This document shows positions 7,178 to 14,680 of a stretch of 23,509 nucleotides of DNA, one piece after another. Under the pieces are notes generated by a model. That model was not told where the DNA came from and made no database searches. It saw nothing but the letters and a program-made list of their open reading frames with translations. The DNA lies in the NCBI GenBank assembly GCA_937928585.1, contig CALEZK010000300.1:1-23509 (forward strand), written 5' to 3'. A program made the translations under genes and the position numbers. This DNA is from an uncultured bacterium (GTDB taxonomy: Bacteria; Hydrogenedentota; Hydrogenedentia; Hydrogenedentales; SLHB01). How positions within the stretch are numbered: position 1 is the stretch's first letter; the number at the start of each line of letters is the position of its first letter.

Positions 7178-9208
7178 TTATTTTAATACACTTGGGCCGT
7201 TTCGGCCCATCTTGTCAAAGGGCAGGCCCTTAATACCCTTGGCGAAAGCGGGGGATTCCGGCTTCAGTCGGTAGTCATGCTTGGCAGGGTCGACAAACAT
7301 GGGATCGCCTTCCGTGAAGTTGTCTTTGATCTCCAGATACGGGGTTTCTTCGGTGAGTCCGTCGATGAGATCGAGGAAATTGTCGCCGACGTTGATGTTA
7401 TGGATGACGCGATTGCCCTTGGCCAGGACCGGCTCGTCATTGAGCAGCGTTTTCAATTCGGGATACTTGTCCGTGTAGGGCGGTTGATCGCCATTCACCG
7501 CCTTCATGCGATCGAACAGCGTCGGTGTTTCGCCGTTGAAATAGTTCTTCGCCCAGCCGAGCCCGCGCTGATCGATGTGGACGCCGGTGCCGCAGTTCAC
7601 AAAGATGTTGTTGTCGATGATGTTGTCGCGTCCGCCGCCCACGAGCACGCCGCGCCGCGCGCCCTGGCAGATGTTGCCGTACACCATCACGCCGCTCGTC
7701 CAGTCATCGAGATAAATCGCCTGCACATCGCCATTGCCCATCTGGTGCATGAAGTTGTAGCGCACGATGTTGCCGCGCTGCGTCCAGTCGCGGCCCATGT
7801 AAAACGCGCCGGCGTCGTGCGTTTCCATGCAAACGTGATGGACCTCGTTGTATTCGATCACATGATCGTTGCCGCCGAGGCCGATCGCCATGTGCGGCGC
7901 GTTGTAGATGTGGTTGTTCGTGACCGTGTTGCCAACGCCTTCGACATGCACGGCCGCCGTGTAGGTTCGCGCGCGGCGTCCGTAGTCGTGGATTTCGTTG
8001 TTGTGCGCGAAAAGGCGCGCTGGGGTTAGCGTGTTGGGATCGCCGCCTGAAATAGAAACCCCGCCAGCGCCTAGGTTGTACATCACGCAGTTTGTGACGC
8101 CGCTGTCCGCGCTTCCGCCAATGCTAATGCCGCCATCGCCGAGATTGGCAAAGGTACAATCTTCAAAACGGACGTGATTGGCGTTGCTCACGGCAGCGCC
8201 CTGCCCGCGCGTATATTCGATCCGAAATCCGCGAATGGTGATGTAGTTCGCGTTTTCTATTTTGAATACCGGCTCTTCGATGAGCGAAACGTGCAACGGA
8301 ACGTTCTGATGCGGCGGCCATACATAAAGCACGCCGTTCGCGCGATCGACATAGTACTCGCCGGGTTGGTCGAGTTCTTCGAGTACGTTAAGTACGTAAT
8401 AGCGCGCGCCTTCTTTATATCCGTAGACCCCATGCGGCGCGACGGTCGCAATCTCTTTTGTTTTTGCATTAATCGACGCGACTTTCTCGCTCGAATCCGC
8501 CCAATCCCAAGTCCAATACCCATGCACCCAGATATCGTCATGAAACTTCCACGAATTCGGGCGATCCCCTTCATATGTGAACTTGCCGCCGTCCTTGCCC
8601 GCAGGCACCGCGGCGATTTTCGCCCAGCCGTCGTTGGGCCAACGCGCAAGCGTCAGCGGCTTACCGTCTGCAAAGACTTCGAGCGCGGCGATACCCGCGC
8701 CCATGCCGAAGCCGATGCGTTTTAGCGTGCCGTACTCGGTGATTCCCGCGGCTTTGAGGTCGCACGCGAAAACATTTGCGCGCACATCTTCGGAGGCGAG
8801 CCTGTCTGCGATGTCTTTTGGAACAGGACCAAACGAGCGCAACTTCTTGCCGCCACTGAGCACTGCGGGCGTGGTCCCGTACGCGGTATAGACAATCGGC
8901 ATTTCCTCCGAGCCACCGTCTTCGGGGCCGAGTGTAAAGGAACTGGTGCGGGCATAGTCCGCGCCGCCAATCACGCGAATCTCGAGGGCGCCCGGTGTTA
9001 GTCGCGCAGTCTTTCGCAATTCGCGAAGTGCATCGCGCGCCCGCTCCAGCGTTGCGACAGGCCCATCTGTCTTATCCGCGTTGGGCGAATCAAGGGTCCC
9101 GCTCCACGCGTCGTTACCGTTGGGCGCAACGTACAACACGATCGATGGCCCTGCTGCATGCGCGGTGAACACACACAGGAGCGCGCACCATAATGCGACT
9201 AACCGCAT
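7178..9208 (-). CDS. secreted right-handed parallel beta-helix protein (pectate-lyase-like fold)
   Basis: A 676-residue exported protein with signal peptide MRLVALWCALLCVFTAHA. The mature start IVLYVAPNGNDAWSG is the typical opening of secreted beta-helix (PbH1, pectin-lyase-fold) proteins. From about residue 330 come repeated short strands with asparagine-rich turns (YITIRGFRIEY, VRFEDCTFANLGDGGISIGG, GVTNCVMYNLGAGGVSISGG, NTVTNNHIYNAPHMAIGLGG, NIVRYNFMHQ, NIIDNNIFVNCGTGVHI), the coils of the helix. Such folds house polysaccharide lyases, epimerases and hydrolases; the substrate cannot be read here. The start has GAGGT at 7-nt spacing and lies 3 nt after the stop of the Gfo/Idh gene, so both are co-transcribed. 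GGGCCG-AAA-CGGCCC near the 3' end could form a short hairpin but lacks a U-tract. Confidence 0.85.
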   Translation of the reverse strand: MRLVALWCALLCVFTAHAAGPSIVLYVAPNGNDAWSGTLDSPNADKTDGPVATLERARDALRELRKTARLTPGALEIRVIGGADYARTSSFTLGPEDGGSEEMPIVYTAYGTTPAVLSGGKKLRSFGPVPKDIADRLASEDVRANVFACDLKAAGITEYGTLKRIGFGMGAGIAALEVFADGKPLTLARWPNDGWAKIAAVPAGKDGGKFTYEGDRPNSWKFHDDIWVHGYWTWDWADSSEKVASINAKTKEIATVAPHGVYGYKEGARYYVLNVLEELDQPGEYYVDRANGVLYVWPPHQNVPLHVSLIEEPVFKIENANYITIRGFRIEYTRGQGAAVSNANHVRFEDCTFANLGDGGISIGGSADSGVTNCVMYNLGAGGVSISGGDPNTLTPARLFAHNNEIHDYGRRARTYTAAVHVEGVGNTVTNNHIYNAPHMAIGLGGNDHVIEYNEVHHVCMETHDAGAFYMGRDWTQRGNIVRYNFMHQMGNGDVQAIYLDDWTSGVMVYGNICQGARRGVLVGGGRDNIIDNNIFVNCGTGVHIDQRGLGWAKNYFNGETPTLFDRMKAVNGDQPPYTDKYPELKTLLNDEPVLAKGNRVIHNINVGDNFLDLIDGLTEETPYLEIKDNFTEGDPMFVDPAKHDYRLKPESPAFAKGIKGLPFDKMGRNGPSVLK

Positions 9209-9211
9209 CGG

Positions 9212-10483
9212 CTATACCTCTACCAATTCATAACCCTTGCGATAATCCCGCGTGAAGAGTTTGTTCGCTTCATCGTCTCCGATGCATTCGACTTTTTCGG
9301 TGTCCAGAACGAGGCGACGGCCCACGCGCGTGGCGACATTGCCAAGCAGCGACAGTTGCGACGAGATCGCGCCTTCAGAAATCGGCGCATTGAGCTTTGA
9401 TGGGTCATTCTCCTTGACGCAGTCAAGGAAATTACGAACATTTGCGGAAAGATCCGGGCCGGAGCCAAAGAGTTTTGGTTCTTCCTTGTGCAGTTTGACG
9501 GTTGTGCCATGGCGCCCAACTTCGATAGTGCCCTTGTCGCCGTAATACACGACGCCGTTGTCGTGCCCTTCCAGCAGATACTCCGTCCACAGGCGCATTT
9601 CATAAATCAGATAGCATTCGTCGTACTCGTAAGTGACAACCTGCGTGTCCGGTGTTTCATGATCGTCGTCATAGAACAATTGCCCTCCGGATGCGCTGAC
9701 CGCCTTCGGCAGTCCGACGCCAAGGCCCCAACGCGCGACGTCGATCTGATGCACGCCATCGTTGCCGATGTCGCCCGTGCCGTAATCCCAGTGCCAATGC
9801 CAGTTGTAGTGAAAACGGTTTTCCGAAAACGGACGCACCGGCGCAGGGCCCAGCCACATGTCGTAGTTCACGCCCGCGGGGGGCTCACTGTCCGGTTTCC
9901 GTCCGATGGATGGACGAAACTGATGGTTGATGGCTTTGGCGACGCGCACCTTGCCGATAACGCCGTCGCGCAACATCTGCACGGCCTCTTTGGTAGAAGG
10001 CGTGCTGCGGTACTGCGTCCCGTGCTGTACGCAGAGCCCCGTCTTTTTCTGTGCCTCAGCGAGGAGGACGCCTTCTTTCATGTTGTGGCAACAAGGCTTC
10101 TCGACGTACACGTGCATGCCCGCCTTCAGCGCAGCCAGGGCCACCGGCGTGTGCCAGTGATCCGGCGTGCCGATGCTCACGCTGTGGATTGACTTGTCCG
10201 CAAGCAGCTCGCGGAAGTCTTCATAGGCTTTGCACGGCGCTTTTTCGGAAAGGGCTTTTGCAATCTGGTCACGACGTTCGGCGTGCACGTCGGCAATTGC
10301 AACGACCTCGCAGTCTTCCATGGATGAAAAAACTCTCGCGTGATTTCCGCCCTGACCGCCCGTGCCGATCACGGCATGGCGCACCTTCTCGCCGGTCGCC
10401 GCAAACGCCGAACCCAGGATGGTGTGCGTAGCCGCCAACGCGCCCGAAGTCTGAATGAATGAACGTCGCGATATCGGTTGCAT
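9212..10483 (-). CDS. Gfo/Idh/MocA-family oxidoreductase with Tat signal
   Basis: I choose the ATG at 10483 (423 residues) rather than an upstream in-frame ATG at 10588. It has AAGGAG 9 nt upstream and begins MQPISRRSFIQTSG, a twin-arginine signal (SRRSFIQ followed by a hydrophobic, Ala-rich stretch to AFA). The NAD(P)-binding motif AVIGTGGQGGNHARVF and ADVHAERRDQ come next. Then come VSIGTPDHWHTPVALAALKAGMHVYVEKPCCHN, with the diagnostic EKP lysine, and the C-terminal beta-sheet domain. The family oxidises or reduces sugars and cyclitols; exported, Tat-dependent versions are abundant in Planctomycetes and related phyla. It is the first gene of a unit with the beta-helix protein, suggesting joint handling of a glycan or its products. 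The exact substrate is unknown. Confidence 0.92.
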   Translation of the reverse strand: MQPISRRSFIQTSGALAATHTILGSAFAATGEKVRHAVIGTGGQGGNHARVFSSMEDCEVVAIADVHAERRDQIAKALSEKAPCKAYEDFRELLADKSIHSVSIGTPDHWHTPVALAALKAGMHVYVEKPCCHNMKEGVLLAEAQKKTGLCVQHGTQYRSTPSTKEAVQMLRDGVIGKVRVAKAINHQFRPSIGRKPDSEPPAGVNYDMWLGPAPVRPFSENRFHYNWHWHWDYGTGDIGNDGVHQIDVARWGLGVGLPKAVSASGGQLFYDDDHETPDTQVVTYEYDECYLIYEMRLWTEYLLEGHDNGVVYYGDKGTIEVGRHGTTVKLHKEEPKLFGSGPDLSANVRNFLDCVKENDPSKLNAPISEGAISSQLSLLGNVATRVGRRLVLDTEKVECIGDDEANKLFTRDYRKGYELVEV

Positions 10484-10505
10484 GAAACAGTGCTCCTTGC
10501 GAGTA

Positions 10506-10619
10506 GGTTTGCCCAGAAACAGCCTTATTAAACTATACGGCAAATCCCGGCAAAACCGCCATACCCCAAGCCACCAGAATGAATTCACCGATTCTTATGA
10601 TAAACGTTTGGCAAATTCC
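10506..10619. repeat. cluster of GGCAAA-type 10-bp repeats in divergent control region
   Basis: CGGCAAATCC (10538-10547) is followed immediately by CGGCAAAACC (10548-10557), a 9/10 tandem repeat. A related TGGCAAATTCC lies at 10609-10619, and an inverted copy (GGTTTGCC) at 10506-10513. They lie between the oxidoreductase gene (-) and the small HTH gene (+), which makes a regulator-binding role plausible but unproven. Confidence 0.4.
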
Positions 10620-10664
10620 GAGTCGTTATTGCTACTATCTGAAAGCGTGTATCGCAAGTTGCAG

Positions 10665-10703
10665 TTGAAACTTACAATTGTAGTTTTACAGTTACCTTAG
10701 GAG
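10665..10703 (+). promoter_or_regulatory. possible promoter/operator and RBS of the small HTH gene
   Basis: TTGAAA (10665-10670, 5/6 of -35), a 16-nt spacer and TACAGT (10687-10692, 4/6 of -10). The spacer contains a perfect 10-bp palindrome, TACAATTGTA (10673-10682), a typical repressor position. AGGAG at 10699-10703 with a 10-nt spacing sets the ATG at 10714. The promoter call is tentative; the RBS is clear. Confidence 0.38.
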
Positions 10704-10713
10704 AGTTTGTTAA

Positions 10714-11061
10714 ATGGCAGCTAAAGCAAAATCGACCAGAAAACGCGGCAAGCGCCGCAGCGAAGAGCAGGTGCAGCAATTGCTCGGCCAGCTCGAATCA
10801 TTGCGAAACAGTGGCGAACCGCTGATGAAAGCGCTTTCCAAACTGGGGATTTCGTACAGCAACTATAACTACTGGCTGAAGAAAATCGGCGGTGGAAAGA
10901 AGACCGGTAAGCGTGGTCGTCCCGCGGGCGGCGCGAAGGGTGTGCTTGGTTTGTTGGACGAAATGAAGGCGAATCGCGCAGAACGCGATCAGCACGAGAA
11001 AGCGATTAGCGCGCTCGACGCAAAGTTCAGCCAGTTGAAAAAGAGACTCGGGAGCAACTAG
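10714..11061 (+). CDS. small basic protein: TnpA-like HTH, RGRP core, coiled-coil tail
   Basis: A 115-residue, strongly basic protein that I do not recognise as a named gene. Residues 1-16 are a Lys/Arg-rich arm. Residues about 17-55 (EEQVQQLLGQLESLRNSGEPLMKALSKLGISYSNYNYWLKK) have the spacing and GISYSxYxYWLKK ending of the helix-turn-helix seen in IS66-type TnpA and related transposase accessory proteins. KRGRPAGG at about 67-74 contains the RGRP core of AT-hook DNA-binding motifs. Residues about 80-112 (LLDEMKANRAERDQHEKAISALDAKFSQLKKRL) form a probable coiled coil. No transposase gene or terminal inverted repeats lie nearby, so this looks like a stand-alone DNA-binding protein rather than an IS remnant. 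A clear terminator follows. The function (nucleoid-associated protein or transcription regulator) is a guess. Confidence 0.7.
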   Translation: MAAKAKSTRKRGKRRSEEQVQQLLGQLESLRNSGEPLMKALSKLGISYSNYNYWLKKIGGGKKTGKRGRPAGGAKGVLGLLDEMKANRAERDQHEKAISALDAKFSQLKKRLGSN

Positions 11062-11098
11062 CCCGCAAGGCAGTTCTGTCGAAGTTCCATTCTTTCGT

Positions 11099-11134
11099 CC
11101 GCTTCGTAACGCAACGCGTTACGAAGCGGTTTTT
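11099..11134 (+). terminator. rho-independent terminator of the small HTH gene
   Basis: A 14-bp perfect stem, CCGCTTCGTAACGC (11099-11112) with GCGTTACGAAGCGG (11116-11129), a 3-nt AAC loop and then five T (11130-11134). The right half overlaps the stop codon and last codons of the convergent kinase gene. On the - strand there is no T-run after the hairpin, so termination is mainly for the + strand. Confidence 0.9.
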
Positions 11135-11907
11135 CCTTCCCGTTCCCAGGCGGCAACCGTCCTTGCGCGTCGTACTGCCTGGTCTGCCTTCACGCGCGGC
11201 AACCACGAATCAATCGAAGCGCCCTCCGGCAGCATCGCGGCCAGAAATGGCGTCAGATGCGCGTCGCCGCAGCGATCCAGGAACGAATCATATAACTGGA
11301 CAAGCGCAAGCAATCTTTTTTCATCCGTATACGGCGTGTGCAAGACAACGCCGTCGAGATCGATGAAGTAAAAAACGATTCCGTCCCGCGTCAGAATATT
11401 CTTTCCCGCCAAGTCCGTATGAACGGCGCCCGAAGCAACGAAAGCGTTAACCGCAGCCGCCAGCCGGGCCAGGAAATCGTGCAGTTGCCTTTCCCCATTC
11501 ACGCCGGCCAGCAGTGTGTCCGCGAATCGTTCCACGTCGACGCAATCCGGCAGATATTCAAGGATGGTCACATGTCTCACGATGATTCCGGCGAGGCTCC
11601 ACTCGACATGTGCCAGCGGTCGGGGCGCGGGAATGTTGTGCGCGGCGAGATGAAGCGCGGCGTGCCACCCACGCCGGTATCGCGCGCGCTGCGCGGTATG
11701 CCGTGCCGTCTGTACGATCAAATTGCCTTCGCTCGACTTGGCGATAACCGTGCCGATGCGTCGCGTCTGCGACTTCGCATTACGCTTCAACACCTCGCCA
11801 CTTTCGGCGAGCAGCGACAGCAGACGGTCTATAGGCACATCCGCCCGTCGCCAAATGTTCAGGAAACCATGGCGACTGCGCACCGTCTCTGGGTATTCAG
11901 ACGGCAT
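11119..11907 (-). CDS. lipopolysaccharide-core kinase-like protein (WaaP/Kdo-kinase superfamily), second copy
   Basis: I start this at ATG 11907 (262 residues, MPSEYPETVRSRHGF). The in-frame extension to 12087 would lie wholly within the upstream gene and looks unlike protein. The fold is an eukaryotic-type small-molecule kinase. Visible signs are the N-terminal basic lobe with a candidate ATP-binding lysine, hinge-like ILEYLPD, catalytic loop H-T-D-L-A-G-K-N-I-L (HxDxxxxN) and the metal-binding IDLDG (DFG equivalent). It resembles WaaP/RfaP and InaA-type kinases that phosphorylate heptose or Kdo in the LPS inner core at the cytoplasmic face. Its first codons overlap the preceding kinase gene by 11 nt, so translation is probably coupled. 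The exact acceptor sugar is not determinable. Confidence 0.78.
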   Translation of the reverse strand: MPSEYPETVRSRHGFLNIWRRADVPIDRLLSLLAESGEVLKRNAKSQTRRIGTVIAKSSEGNLIVQTARHTAQRARYRRGWHAALHLAAHNIPAPRPLAHVEWSLAGIIVRHVTILEYLPDCVDVERFADTLLAGVNGERQLHDFLARLAAAVNAFVASGAVHTDLAGKNILTRDGIVFYFIDLDGVVLHTPYTDEKRLLALVQLYDSFLDRCGDAHLTPFLAAMLPEGASIDSWLPRVKADQAVRRARTVAAWEREGKTAS

Positions 11908-12679
11908 CGTCACCGGGCCGTCCCTGAAACGCGCTCGATACCTGACCTTTCGCTTGATACAGGCTTTCAAGCCAGGAAGGAATTGTAACTGCGCCGTACC
12001 CTTGGCGGACGCGCTCGAAATCGGAATAACGCAGGCCGCGTTTGACGAACGATCTGCGCAACCGCAACAGATTCCGCGCGCGATCAATCTCGGTCACATC
12101 GCCAACGCGCGCATTGTCGAAATCGATGAAGCACACGTCGCGCAGGTTGCCGCGCGCTACCAGCAGATTGCCTACATGCAAGTCCGCATGATAAACCCCC
12201 AGGTCGTGCATCGTTCGCGTCAATTTTCCGATAGACTGAAGAACACTTTCCTTGTCCCCGGCAGTTGTCGAAAGATACTCGGAAAGCGGAATCGCATCGA
12301 CTTCGCGCGTGGCGATCGCGCCGCGAAACATCCCGGATGCACGCGACCAAACGACCCCCATCGGTTCGGGCACCGGAAAGCCCGCCTCGCGAAGACGAAG
12401 CAGCACGTCCCACTCATGCAGCGGACGGTTCGTGAGAAAGCTCTCGCGCAGCACGCGTTGCATTGCGCCGCCGCGCCGGTACTCGCGAAGAATCGCGTTT
12501 CCGTCTTCAAGCGGGAAGCGATACAACGCGCCGCGGCCCATTGCGGACACCGGCGCGCAGTCCGCGCGATCCAGCAAGGCAGGAATGATGCGGGACTGCG
12601 CCGCGCGCAGCGCGAACCCATTGTGATTCAACCGTTCAAACGCGCAGTATCGGGTGTGGCACGCGGCATCCATGGCCAC
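11897..12679 (-). CDS. 3-deoxy-D-manno-octulosonic acid kinase-like protein (KdkA/WaaP superfamily)
   Basis: 260 residues from a GTG at 12679, or 258 from an ATG at 12673; neither has a good Shine-Dalgarno and both sit just after the cstA stop, so coupling to cstA translation is likely. The protein contains GRGALYRFPLEDGNAILREYRRGG (glycine-rich loop and candidate ATP lysine/arginine region), the catalytic loop H-A-D-L-H-V-G-N-L-L and the metal site CFIDFDNARV. The pattern GVYHADLxVGNLLV and overall length are typical of KdkA, which phosphorylates Kdo of the LPS core, although heptose-kinase activity is equally possible. It implies a Gram-negative LPS-bearing cell. It overlaps the next kinase gene by 11 nt. 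Confidence 0.8.
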   Translation of the reverse strand: MAMDAACHTRYCAFERLNHNGFALRAAQSRIIPALLDRADCAPVSAMGRGALYRFPLEDGNAILREYRRGGAMQRVLRESFLTNRPLHEWDVLLRLREAGFPVPEPMGVVWSRASGMFRGAIATREVDAIPLSEYLSTTAGDKESVLQSIGKLTRTMHDLGVYHADLHVGNLLVARGNLRDVCFIDFDNARVGDVTEIDRARNLLRLRRSFVKRGLRYSDFERVRQGYGAVTIPSWLESLYQAKGQVSSAFQGRPGDDAV

Positions 12680-12683
12680 GCGA

Positions 12684-14438
12684 TTACGCGCTCATCGCCG
12701 GTGCGGGTTCCGGTTGCGGCGGCGTCGGCGGTCGCAGCCCGCCAGTGAAAACGCGAATAGCCTCGATAAGCACAAGCGCCGCCAAACCCACCAATACCAA
12801 CGCAACCCACGGCACCGGTTCTTTTGGGATGCCCTTCAATGCCCACTCCGGCGTGAAGAACCCCGCGCGCGCGAACCGCAACAGCGCCCACGTGCTCATG
12901 ACGTACATGACCACCGTAGGGATTCCCGCGACCCACCAAACCCAATTCGCGCGATAGGTGCGCCACAACCAGACCGTTACGCCTAACAGCGTCAGCGCGG
13001 CCAGCAGTTGATTGCTCGCGCCAAACAGGTTCCAGAATGTGCGCCACGCCGGAATTGTCTTACCCGTGGGATCCGTCGATGTTTGCACGAGAAATATCAA
13101 TGGCGTTCCCGCGGTCAACGCGGTTGAAACCCAGCGCCCCGCAGTTCCCTTCATGCCCGTCAGTTCCTGAATGATGTAGCGCCCAAGACGTGTGCACACG
13201 TCAAGCGTGTCGTACACAAACGTGGTGAATGCCAGCAGGCCAAACGAAATCGCGAAAGAAGCGGGAATGCCAATGTTGCCGAGAAACGAACCAATTCCCT
13301 GCGCATAAATATAGTTGGGCTTTCCCTGCAATCCCGCTGCCGCTTCGCGGGTCAGCATCATCACGCAGCACAGCGAAACAACCGCCACCATCGCCTCCAG
13401 CAACATCGAACCATATCCGATCACTTTCGCGTCGGTTTCCTTGCGCAACTGTTTGGAGGTAGTGCCCGATGCGATGATTGAATGAAAGCCCGAACATGCC
13501 CCACACGCAATCGTGATGAAAAGAATGGGCGCGATGGGATCACCGTTGGCCGAAGACCAGCCAATGAACGCCGGGTACTCGGCCGTCTCGCCGCTCAACA
13601 GCAAGCCCAGCAAGCCGCCGCCCAGCGCAACGTAGAGGAAGTAGCCGCCGAGATGCCCGCGCGGTTGTAACAACATCCACACCGGCACAATGCTCGCCAC
13701 AAAGCAGTACACGAGCAACAGCACGCCCCAAATGCGCTGGGTCGACGCGTCACTCGCCCCGAGAATCTGCGCAAGGTCAAACGGCGCGTATTGCCCCACC
13801 CAAATCGCAACTCCCACCAGCGGAACGAAGATTACTGTCGCGGCATTCAGCGACAGTTTGGTAAAGCGCAACAAGATTCCCATAACGATAGGAAGGAGAA
13901 GGTACAGCAGCGAAGAAGTGGCCACGCCCCCGCCCGTCACCACCATGCCGTTCTCAAGCTCCTGCCTGCCAACGAACGATCCCGCGACGATATCGGTGAA
14001 CGCAACGATGATATAAATCAGCGCGATCCAGATGAACACCAGAAACAAGATGTACGACCGTCGCGACATGTGCACCCGCACCACCTCGGCAATCGAACGC
14101 GCCTTGTGGCGGATCGACGCCACCAACGCCGTGATGTCATGCACGCCGCCAATGAAAATGCTGCCGATAAGTATCCACAGCAACGCGGGCAACCAACCAA
14201 ACATTACCCCGGCAAGAATCGGCCCCACGATCGGACCCGCCGCGGCGATGGCGGAAAAATGCTGGCTCATCAGAAACTTGGGTTCAATCGGTGCGTAGTC
14301 AATGTCGTCCCGCATGGAAACAGCCGGGGTAATCGCGCCGTCATCCAGACGGAGCAAACGCGCCAAAACGTTCCCGTAGACGCGGTAGGCCGTCAGAAGA
14401 CACACGGCGGACATTGCAATTACGACGATAAGATACAT
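12684..14438 (-). CDS. cstA: carbon starvation protein A, CstA-family transporter
   Basis: A 584-residue polytopic inner-membrane protein with about 15 hydrophobic segments. The N-terminal block MRDDIDYAPIEPKFLMSQHFSAIAAAGPIVGPILAG followed by GWLPALLWILIGSIFIGGVHD is the CstA signature. In the middle, ACGACSGFHSIIASGTTSKQL and GSMLLEAMVAVVSLCC are also typical. Members import peptides and/or pyruvate, often when carbon is limiting. The length fits the shorter CstA group (the E. coli proteins are about 700). The extreme C-terminus is Pro-rich and cytosolic. A weak AGGG precedes the ATG. It is the first gene of a - strand unit with the two LPS kinases; that pairing has no obvious metabolic logic and may simply be transcriptional. 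Confidence 0.93.
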   Translation of the reverse strand: MYLIVVIAMSAVCLLTAYRVYGNVLARLLRLDDGAITPAVSMRDDIDYAPIEPKFLMSQHFSAIAAAGPIVGPILAGVMFGWLPALLWILIGSIFIGGVHDITALVASIRHKARSIAEVVRVHMSRRSYILFLVFIWIALIYIIVAFTDIVAGSFVGRQELENGMVVTGGGVATSSLLYLLLPIVMGILLRFTKLSLNAATVIFVPLVGVAIWVGQYAPFDLAQILGASDASTQRIWGVLLLVYCFVASIVPVWMLLQPRGHLGGYFLYVALGGGLLGLLLSGETAEYPAFIGWSSANGDPIAPILFITIACGACSGFHSIIASGTTSKQLRKETDAKVIGYGSMLLEAMVAVVSLCCVMMLTREAAAGLQGKPNYIYAQGIGSFLGNIGIPASFAISFGLLAFTTFVYDTLDVCTRLGRYIIQELTGMKGTAGRWVSTALTAGTPLIFLVQTSTDPTGKTIPAWRTFWNLFGASNQLLAALTLLGVTVWLWRTYRANWVWWVAGIPTVVMYVMSTWALLRFARAGFFTPEWALKGIPKEPVPWVALVLVGLAALVLIEAIRVFTGGLRPPTPPQPEPAPAMSA

Positions 14439-14680
14439 GAAAAAACCCTAGTCACTCCCAGGACCCCGATCCTAGCATGGCCAAAAACTTTGGACAAGGA
14501 AGGCCAGTCCCAGTAAAGCGCGAGCCAGTTTGGACAGCGCAAGCTCACGTGCACCTTGCTAGCACGAGCGTGCTTCCGATCCCCGCGCATCGCAAGCCCG
14601 CATGAAATGCTCGACTCTCCCGTTTTAATCGTGGTAGCGTGACATACGGGTGCCACCAACGAGTCTGCGGAGTCTTATGA
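14439..14680. other. divergent intergenic region between cstA and the MaoC-like gene
   Basis: 242 nt without a gene. TTTGGACA occurs at 14489-14496 and again at 14529-14536, exactly 40 nt apart. Two small adjacent inverted repeats follow: GCAAG/CTTGC (14539-14543 and 14555-14559) and AGCACG/CGTGCT (14561-14566 and 14569-14574, 2-nt loop). I see no convincing sigma-70 or sigma-54 promoter, but promoters for both flanking genes must lie here. CGGAG at 14668-14672 serves the downstream start. Confidence 0.4.

Noticed and set aside
7194..7208. GGGCCG-AAA-CGGCCC hairpin as a terminator
   Set aside because: It lies inside the coding sequence of the beta-helix protein and no T-run follows on the - strand.
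7277..8029. A 250-codon open frame on the + strand
   Set aside because: Antisense to the beta-helix repeats; its Val/Asp/His-rich translation mirrors the Asn-rich coils on the other strand.
10484..10588. N-terminal extension of the oxidoreductase from an upstream ATG
   Set aside because: The extension would precede a perfect twin-arginine signal and a clear AAGGAG; such signals sit at the true N-terminus.
10714..11061. Insertion-sequence remnant
   Set aside because: The HTH is transposase-like, but no transposase gene, terminal inverted repeats or target duplication were found around it.
11723..12748. A 341-codon open frame on the + strand
   Set aside because: It lies antisense to the two kinase genes, whose catalytic motifs are unmistakable. 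Its translation is rich in Arg/Pro/His with no recognisable domain; GC-rich shadow frame.
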